Positions 14,298 to 18,764 of a DNA stretch of 18,764 nt are shown here, one piece after another (the first letter of the stretch is position 1; every line of letters starts with the position of its first letter). The stretch is taken from the NCBI GenBank assembly GCA_024645065.1, contig JAHEGP010000030.1:1-18764 (forward strand). The letters are read 5' to 3'. The notes below the pieces were generated by a model. That model worked only from the letters and a program-made list of their open reading frames with translations. It was not told where the DNA came from and made no database searches. The position numbers and the translations under genes were made by a program. Origin of the DNA: Cellvibrionales bacterium (GTDB lineage: Bacteria; Pseudomonadota; Gammaproteobacteria; Pseudomonadales; JAHEGP01).

Positions 14298-15785
14298 ATG
14301 ACCGAGCATGACGACGCCCAGAACGAAAACCGGCTCATTGCCGAGCGCCGTGCCAAACTGGGCACGATTCGCCAGCAGCGCCAGGCTTTTCCCAATACCT
14401 TTCGCAGGGACAGCCATGCCGAAGATATCGAGCGCTTGCTGGGTGACAAGGGTAAACAGGAGCTGGAGTCGCTGAATCATTGTGTGAGTGTCGCCGGTCG
14501 GATCATGGCCCGGCGCGGACCTTTCCTGGTGCTGCAGGACATGACCGGCCGGATACAGGCCTACGTCGACAAAAAACTGCTGAGCGAGCAACGGGTCGCT
14601 GAAATCAAGAGCTGGGATATCGGCGATATTATCGGTGCCAGCGGTCCAGTGCATCGCTCGGGTAAAGGCGACTTGTACGTCTATATCAACCACGTTGAAC
14701 TGGTGACCAAATCGCTGCGTCCGCTGCCTGACAAGTACCATGGCTTGACCGACCAGGAACTACGTTATCGGCAGCGCTATGTCGACCTGATCATGAACGA
14801 GGAAACCCGCCGTGTGTTCAGGTCTCGCGCGGTTCTCATCGACGCTATTCGTGACTACCTGACCGATCGCGAATTTCTGGAAGTGGAAACACCGATGATG
14901 CAGGCGATACCCGGTGGAGCGGCGGCGCGGCCGTTCGTGACCTACCACAACGCCCTGAATCTTGAGATGTACCTGCGAATAGCCCCCGAGCTTTACCTGA
15001 AACGACTGGTGGTTGGCGGCTTTGAGCGGGTATTCGAGATCAACCGCAATTTTCGTAATGAGGGGGTTTCCACCCGCCATAACCCCGAGTTCACCATGCT
15101 CGAATTTTATCAGGCCTATGCGGATTACCATGATCTGATGGACCTGACCGAGGAGTTGATGCGTTACATTGCCGACCGGGTCAATGGCACTCGCCAGATA
15201 AGCTACCAGGGCCGTGACTACGACTTCGAACAGCCCTTCGCCCGGATGTCCGTGTTTGACTCGATCCTGCATTTCAACCCCGACCTGCGCGCCGGGCAGC
15301 TATCGGACATCCAGAGTGCCAGCGACCTGGCCCGCTCCCTGGGTATCGATGTCAAGGCCCGCTGGGGGCTGGGCAAAATCCAGATCGAGATTTTCGAGGC
15401 GACGGTGGAGGAGCGCTTGCTCGACCCCACATTCATTACCGAATACCCAACCGAGGTTTCGCCGCTGGCCCGCTGCAATGACCAGAATCCTTTCGTGACC
15501 GACCGTTTCGAATTCTTTCTCGGCGGGCGCGAAATTGCGAATGGCTTTTCCGAGCTTAATGATCCCGAAGACCAGGCCGAGCGCTTTCGCAAACAGGTGC
15601 AGGAAAAAGCCGCCGGTGACGATGAGGCAATGCACTTCGATGACGACTATATCGCCGCGTTGGAATACGGAATGCCTCCCACCGCGGGCGAGGGTATCGG
15701 TATCGACCGACTGGTGATGTTTTTTACCGACAAGCCGTCCATTCGCGACGTACTGTTGTTTCCCCACCTGCGTTCCCACAATTGA
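14298..15785 (+). CDS. lysS: Lysine--tRNA ligase, class II
   Basis: 495 aa. It charges tRNA-Lys with lysine. The N-terminal OB-fold anticodon-binding domain covers about 60-140 (Val-Ala-Gly-Arg-Ile-Met-Ala-Arg-Arg). The class II core follows, with motif 2 around 246-274 (Phe-Arg-Asn-Glu-Gly, then Arg-His-Asn-Pro-Glu-Phe-Thr-Met-Leu-Glu) and motif 3 at about 464-475 (Gly-Glu-Gly-Ile-Gly-Ile-Asp-Arg-Leu). The frame is open slightly upstream from a TTG at 14283, but GGAG (14285-14288) nine bases before the ATG supports the start at 14298. It lies 32 bp after prfB, probably co-transcribed, as in E. coli prfB-lysS. Confidence 0.97.
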   Translation: MTEHDDAQNENRLIAERRAKLGTIRQQRQAFPNTFRRDSHAEDIERLLGDKGKQELESLNHCVSVAGRIMARRGPFLVLQDMTGRIQAYVDKKLLSEQRVAEIKSWDIGDIIGASGPVHRSGKGDLYVYINHVELVTKSLRPLPDKYHGLTDQELRYRQRYVDLIMNEETRRVFRSRAVLIDAIRDYLTDREFLEVETPMMQAIPGGAAARPFVTYHNALNLEMYLRIAPELYLKRLVVGGFERVFEINRNFRNEGVSTRHNPEFTMLEFYQAYADYHDLMDLTEELMRYIADRVNGTRQISYQGRDYDFEQPFARMSVFDSILHFNPDLRAGQLSDIQSASDLARSLGIDVKARWGLGKIQIEIFEATVEERLLDPTFITEYPTEVSPLARCNDQNPFVTDRFEFFLGGREIANGFSELNDPEDQAERFRKQVQEKAAGDDEAMHFDDDYIAALEYGMPPTAGEGIGIDRLVMFFTDKPSIRDVLLFPHLRSHN

Positions 15786-15823
15786 AGCCTCGATCCAGGG
15801 GACAAATGTTGCGAGGGTGAGCT

Positions 15824-16462
15824 ATGGATATTGGTGACCTGCGACGTGAGTACCGTTTGTCCGGCATCTCCCGCGCCGACTTACTGTCCGATCCCGTGGC
15901 CCAATTCTCGCGCTGGTTCGAGCAGGCACAGGATGCCGATCTGGGCGACCCCAATGCGATGATCCTGGCCACTGTCGACAGCCAGGGCCAGCCCCGCCAG
16001 CGCACGGTATTGCTCAAGTATTACGACCAGCACGGCTTTGTCTTCTTTACCAACCTGGAAAGCACAAAGGCGAAACACATTGCCGAAAACAACCGGGTGA
16101 GCCTGCTGTTTCCCTGGTTGTCCCTGGAGCGCCAGGTGATCGTGGACGGTATCGCCGAACGGATCTCCGCTGCTGATTCCATGCGTTATTTTATGAGCCG
16201 GCCCCATGATTCCCAGTTGGCGGCTTGGGTATCGAACCAGAGCCAGCCACTGAGCTCGCGCCAGCTGTTGTTGCAGAAATTTGATGAGCTCAAACGCAAG
16301 TTTGCCGCGGGTGAGGTGCCGATGCCCTCATTCTGGGGCGGCTACCGGGTGCGTCATCACCGGTTGGAGTTCTGGCAGGGCCGGGAGAAGCGCCTGCATG
16401 ACCGCTTCGAGTATACCCCGAGCGGAAGCAGTGCCTGGCAGATTGAACGATTGGCGCCCTGA
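15824..16462 (+). CDS. pdxH: Pyridoxamine/pyridoxine 5'-phosphate oxidase
   Basis: 212 aa FMN flavoprotein making pyridoxal phosphate from the pyridoxine or pyridoxamine form. The N-terminus Met-Asp-Ile-Gly-Asp-Leu-Arg-Arg-Glu-Tyr is typical. FMN- and substrate-binding segments are visible: Arg-Thr-Val-Leu-Leu-Lys, Phe-Phe-Thr-Asn, Ser-Thr-Lys-Ala-Lys, and Arg-Gln-Val. The C-terminal family signature is intact: Leu-Glu-Phe-Trp-Gln-Gly-Arg-Glu-Lys-Arg-Leu-His-Asp-Arg. GAGGGTGA (15813-15820) serves as ribosome site. It lies 38 bp after lysS and may share its transcript. Its product is the cofactor of ThrC, though no special link is implied. Confidence 0.96.
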   Translation: MDIGDLRREYRLSGISRADLLSDPVAQFSRWFEQAQDADLGDPNAMILATVDSQGQPRQRTVLLKYYDQHGFVFFTNLESTKAKHIAENNRVSLLFPWLSLERQVIVDGIAERISAADSMRYFMSRPHDSQLAAWVSNQSQPLSSRQLLLQKFDELKRKFAAGEVPMPSFWGGYRVRHHRLEFWQGREKRLHDRFEYTPSGSSAWQIERLAP

Positions 16463-16551
16463 GTTGCGGCCATCCACTTCACGATAACCATCGGCGTGGG
16501 TGTTTCGTCGCATCGACCCTGGCGGGCGTGACCACACAGGAGGTGCAGCTA

Positions 16552-17832
16552 ATGCTGGATCGGATTCGATTTTGGCTCAATCGTCTGGGTGAACGGCTCT
16601 GGGTAAAGCCCCTGGTGATGTGTCTGGTGTCGATCGTCGCTGTGTTTCTGGCGCAACTGGCAGACGACCTGGGCATGGCGCCGCTGGTGCCGGACATCAG
16701 CGCCGATTCGATTGCCAACCTGCTGACTATCATGTCCTCCAGCATGCTGGTGATCGCGACCTTCGCGGTGGGCTCCATGCTGTCGGCCTACACCTCTGCT
16801 GGCAATACTACAACGCCGCGATCATTCTCCCTGATTGTTTCGGACGACCTCTCCCAGAATGCGCTGTCGACCTTTGTGGGAGCGTTCATTTTCAGTATTG
16901 TTGCCCTGATCGCACTGACCAACGGTTACTTCGACAGGGCCGGACGATTTGCGCTATTCCTTTTTACCCTGGGGACCCTCGCCACGGTGGTGTTCACCTT
17001 TGTGCGCTGGGTCGATCGCATCGCGCGCCTGGGCCGCAGGGGGAATACCATGAGCAAGGTCGAAGACGCCGCCGCCGCGGCCCTGCAGCGGCGCCGGGTG
17101 ATGCCCAATTTACGCGGTGTTCCGCCACGGGGCGATCCGGCCGATGGCACACCGGTGTATGCTCGCTCCATCGGCTATGTGCAGCGGGTTGATGTGCCGG
17201 CGCTGCAGAATTATGCCGAACAACTGCAGATTCATATCGTGCTGCTGGCACAGCCCGGTAAGCTGGTGATCCCCGGCCGGGTGCTCGCCCATGCCAGGGG
17301 CCATATCGACAATTCCGACTTCGATCCGTTGTTGATTGAAAAGGCATTCCTGATCGGCAAGGAGCGAACCTTCGACGAAGATCCACGCTTCGGCCTGGTG
17401 GTGCTGTCCGAGATCGCCAGCACAGCGCTGTCGCCAGCCATCAATGATCCCGGCACGGCGATCGGGGTCATCACGACCCAGGTGCGGCTGTTGTCCGAAT
17501 GGAGCGAGCCTCTGGGCGAGCACGAGTTAGAGGCTCCCACCTGCGATCGCATCGAGGTGCCAGCGCTGGACGTTCATGAGCTGCTCGACGATGCCTTTGC
17601 TGCAATAGCCCGCGACGGCGCGGGAACAATTGAAGTAGCGGGGCGTTTGCAACAGGCCCTGCAATCCCTCGCGGCCTCGGATTCAATGCGCGATCCCGCG
17701 CTGGCATTGTCCCGGCGAGCGCTGCTTTATGGCGAAGCGGCGTTACAAATAAGCCCCGATCTAGATCAGCTCAGGGAGCTGGCCGCTTTTTCCGCCATCG
17801 CCAGTGGCAACGGCGCTCACCAGGCCGGCTGA
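16552..17832 (+). CDS. DUF2254 family membrane protein, function unknown
   Basis: 426 aa. Four hydrophobic spans lie in the first 155 residues (about 18-38, 55-80, 105-125, 130-152), followed by a long soluble part. The polar region after span 2 (Ser-Ala-Tyr-Thr-Ser-Ala, then Thr-Thr-Pro-Arg-Ser-Phe), the Thr-Phe-Val-Gly-Ala-Phe-Ile-Phe span, the Gly-Tyr-Val-Gln segment and the Ser-Pro-Ala-Ile-Asn-Asp-Pro-Gly-Thr-Ala segment are typical of DUF2254 predicted membrane proteins. No catalytic motif is known. An open frame starts at GTG 16528, but AGGAGGTG (16538-16545) six bases before ATG 16552 makes the latter the likely start. It stands 89 bp after pdxH and convergent to the lysR-type gene, so it offers little context for function. 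Confidence 0.85.
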   Translation: MLDRIRFWLNRLGERLWVKPLVMCLVSIVAVFLAQLADDLGMAPLVPDISADSIANLLTIMSSSMLVIATFAVGSMLSAYTSAGNTTTPRSFSLIVSDDLSQNALSTFVGAFIFSIVALIALTNGYFDRAGRFALFLFTLGTLATVVFTFVRWVDRIARLGRRGNTMSKVEDAAAAALQRRRVMPNLRGVPPRGDPADGTPVYARSIGYVQRVDVPALQNYAEQLQIHIVLLAQPGKLVIPGRVLAHARGHIDNSDFDPLLIEKAFLIGKERTFDEDPRFGLVVLSEIASTALSPAINDPGTAIGVITTQVRLLSEWSEPLGEHELEAPTCDRIEVPALDVHELLDDAFAAIARDGAGTIEVAGRLQQALQSLAASDSMRDPALALSRRALLYGEAALQISPDLDQLRELAAFSAIASGNGAHQAG

Positions 17833-18142
17833 TCACAGCGCCAGGGCTTCCAGCCCGACAAAAAATACCGCGAAGCAATAGTGAATCCTGCACCGGCAGG
17901 GTCCGTCATTGTGCCGGGGCGCGCTACCTCTCCTCGCCGTTTTAGTGCAATTGTCTTGTTTTGCAGGCTTTTTTGCCGCTAACTGCAACGAGGTGCGTGG
18001 CTCGGCAAATGATCAAAGTAGCAAATTGCCGTCACCATTACTCGTATCTGCCGCCCGGTAATACTGTGCCCCCGTTTTAGTGCTGCATTTGGCCCCGAAA
18101 AATCTTAGTGGGCTCGCCGGGACACGCTAATCTTGTTTGGCC
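17833..18142. other. Convergent intergenic spacer, no gene seen
   Basis: 310 bp between the ends of two convergent genes. It is more AT-rich than its surroundings. Seen: hairpin GGGCT/AGCCC (17844-17848 with 17852-17856) followed by an A-run, not T, so it is not a standard terminator on the plus strand. Also seen: an inverted repeat GGCAA/TTGCC (18004-18008 with 18026-18030), and the direct repeat pair listed separately. No protein-coding frame of note and no clear promoter; TAATAC at 18059 has only a poor upstream partner. A small RNA cannot be excluded. Confidence 0.5.
17937..18083 (+). repeat. Pair of perfect 12-bp direct repeats, 135 bp apart
   Basis: CCGTTTTAGTGC occurs at 17937-17948 and again at 18072-18083, in the same orientation. 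The flanks differ. A partial copy (CTTAGTG) lies near 18104. The complement begins GCACTAAAA, faintly like an NtrC half-site, but no paired half (GGTGC) lies at the right distance. Role unknown. Confidence 0.6.
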
Positions 18143-18764
18143 TCAATCTGGAAACAGCTTTCTAATCATCTGTGGAATCTCCGTTGCCAGACGGCCCTCG
18201 ATATCCCTCACCAGCTGCATGAAAAGCTCCGCTGCGGGTGACAGCATTTGGTCCTTTTGGTAGATGAAGCCATAGTTAAATTTAAGGCTGGCTTGTCGAA
18301 AGGGCAGTGCCACGAACTTGCCACTGCTTACCAGTGCCTGAATTTGTGCGGGTGCTCCCCCGCTTACAGCGCCGCTTGTGGCGACGATCGCCCGGGCGCT
18401 TGCCAAATCTTCAATTTCTATTGAAGGAACGAGGCTTCCTGTCGAGCGATCTATCCTGCCGCCTCCCGGAAAGCTTCCGGCAAGGCGCGGTGGAACCTGG
18501 ATTGCGACCAGCGGGTAACCGTCAATCTGTGCTTTCGACACATCGGCAAAGCCCGCCAGAGGGTGGCCCCTCCGACAGTAGAAAAGAAATGGATGCCGGC
18601 CCACGACTTCCGTAACAAGCCGATCACTATCTTCCGCTGCGCTGACATCTGCAAGTCCGAGCTCGACCCTGCCGGACAGCACCTCATCCACCACCTTTTG
18701 CCAATCGCCAAGCATGAACTTGTAGTGAAGCAATGGATGACGGCGAGTGATCTCAGCCGAAGCG
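18143..18764 (-). CDS. LysR-type transcriptional regulator, effector-binding domain, N-terminus outside window
   Basis: 206 residues are present; the frame is open through the window end, so the start and the DNA-binding helix-turn-helix are missing. The visible part is the periplasmic-binding-like effector domain of LysR proteins. It includes Ala-Glu-Ile-Thr-Arg-Arg-His-Pro just inside the edge, Leu-Ser-Gly-Arg-Val-Glu-Leu-Gly-Leu-Ala-Asp-Val (the usual 'G-x-L-D-L-A-I' strand), and Phe-Tyr-Cys-Arg-Arg-Gly-His-Pro-Leu-Ala-Gly at the domain hinge. The TTG at 18733 is internal, not a start. Target genes cannot be told; LysR genes are often divergent from their targets, which would lie beyond the window. 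It is convergent with the DUF2254 gene, so regulation of that gene is not suggested. Confidence 0.9.
   Translation of the reverse strand, partial: ASAEITRRHPLLHYKFMLGDWQKVVDEVLSGRVELGLADVSAAEDSDRLVTEVVGRHPFLFYCRRGHPLAGFADVSKAQIDGYPLVAIQVPPRLAGSFPGGGRIDRSTGSLVPSIEIEDLASARAIVATSGAVSGGAPAQIQALVSSGKFVALPFRQASLKFNYGFIYQKDQMLSPAAELFMQLVRDIEGRLATEIPQMIRKLFPD

Noticed and set aside
17844..17866. Terminator between the DUF2254 gene and the LysR gene
   Set aside because: The hairpin is followed by A's on the plus strand and by no T-run on the minus strand, so it does not fit intrinsic termination.
17937..18083. NtrC (GCAC-N-GTGC) binding sites
   Set aside because: Only one half-site-like element appears per copy; the partner half GGTGC is missing at the needed spacing.

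Overview
The window looks like an ordinary chromosomal housekeeping segment of a GC-rich gammaproteobacterium. The support is the gene order corB–ypjD divergent from ffh–rpsP–rimM–trmD–rplS, then xerD–dsbC–hom–thrC–recJ–prfB–lysS, which is a known gammaproteobacterial arrangement (the second block resembles Pseudomonas and relatives). A marine relative of Halieaceae or Cellvibrionales is possible from the feel of the proteins, but that is inference and nothing here proves it. I see no rRNA, tRNA, CRISPR array, IS element or prophage.

Layout. Bases 1-228 hold the C-terminus of a SYLF/Ysc84-like protein, closed by a hairpin. Two minus-strand membrane-protein genes follow: corB (DUF21/CBS/CorC) and ypjD (CcsA-like), separated by about 333 bp with no gene. 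Divergent from ypjD are ffh (SRP GTPase) and the S16 operon rpsP-rimM-trmD-rplS, with its own promoter and a strong terminator after rplS. Next come xerD (dimer resolution) and dsbC (periplasmic disulfide isomerase), then hom-thrC (threonine branch), with recJ overlapping thrC by 4 bp. prfB (RF2, with the classical programmed +1 frameshift), lysS and pdxH come next. Last are a DUF2254 membrane protein and, convergent with it, a LysR-type regulator cut by the window end.

What stands out. The hom gene is interrupted by one in-frame TAA (9285-9287) where relatives are expected to carry Glu in a Thr-Glu-Gly-Ile stretch. The reading frame and conserved sequence continue undamaged to the normal stop, so this is either a very fresh nonsense mutation, a single-base sequence error, or less likely a split or read-through gene. 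The prfB frameshift site is textbook. Smaller points are a perfect 12-bp direct repeat pair in the DUF2254-lysR spacer, a perfect 14-bp palindrome in the rpsP leader, and an imperfect long inverted repeat before dsbC. I looked for an undescribed multi-gene system and did not find one; all but a few genes are well-known families.
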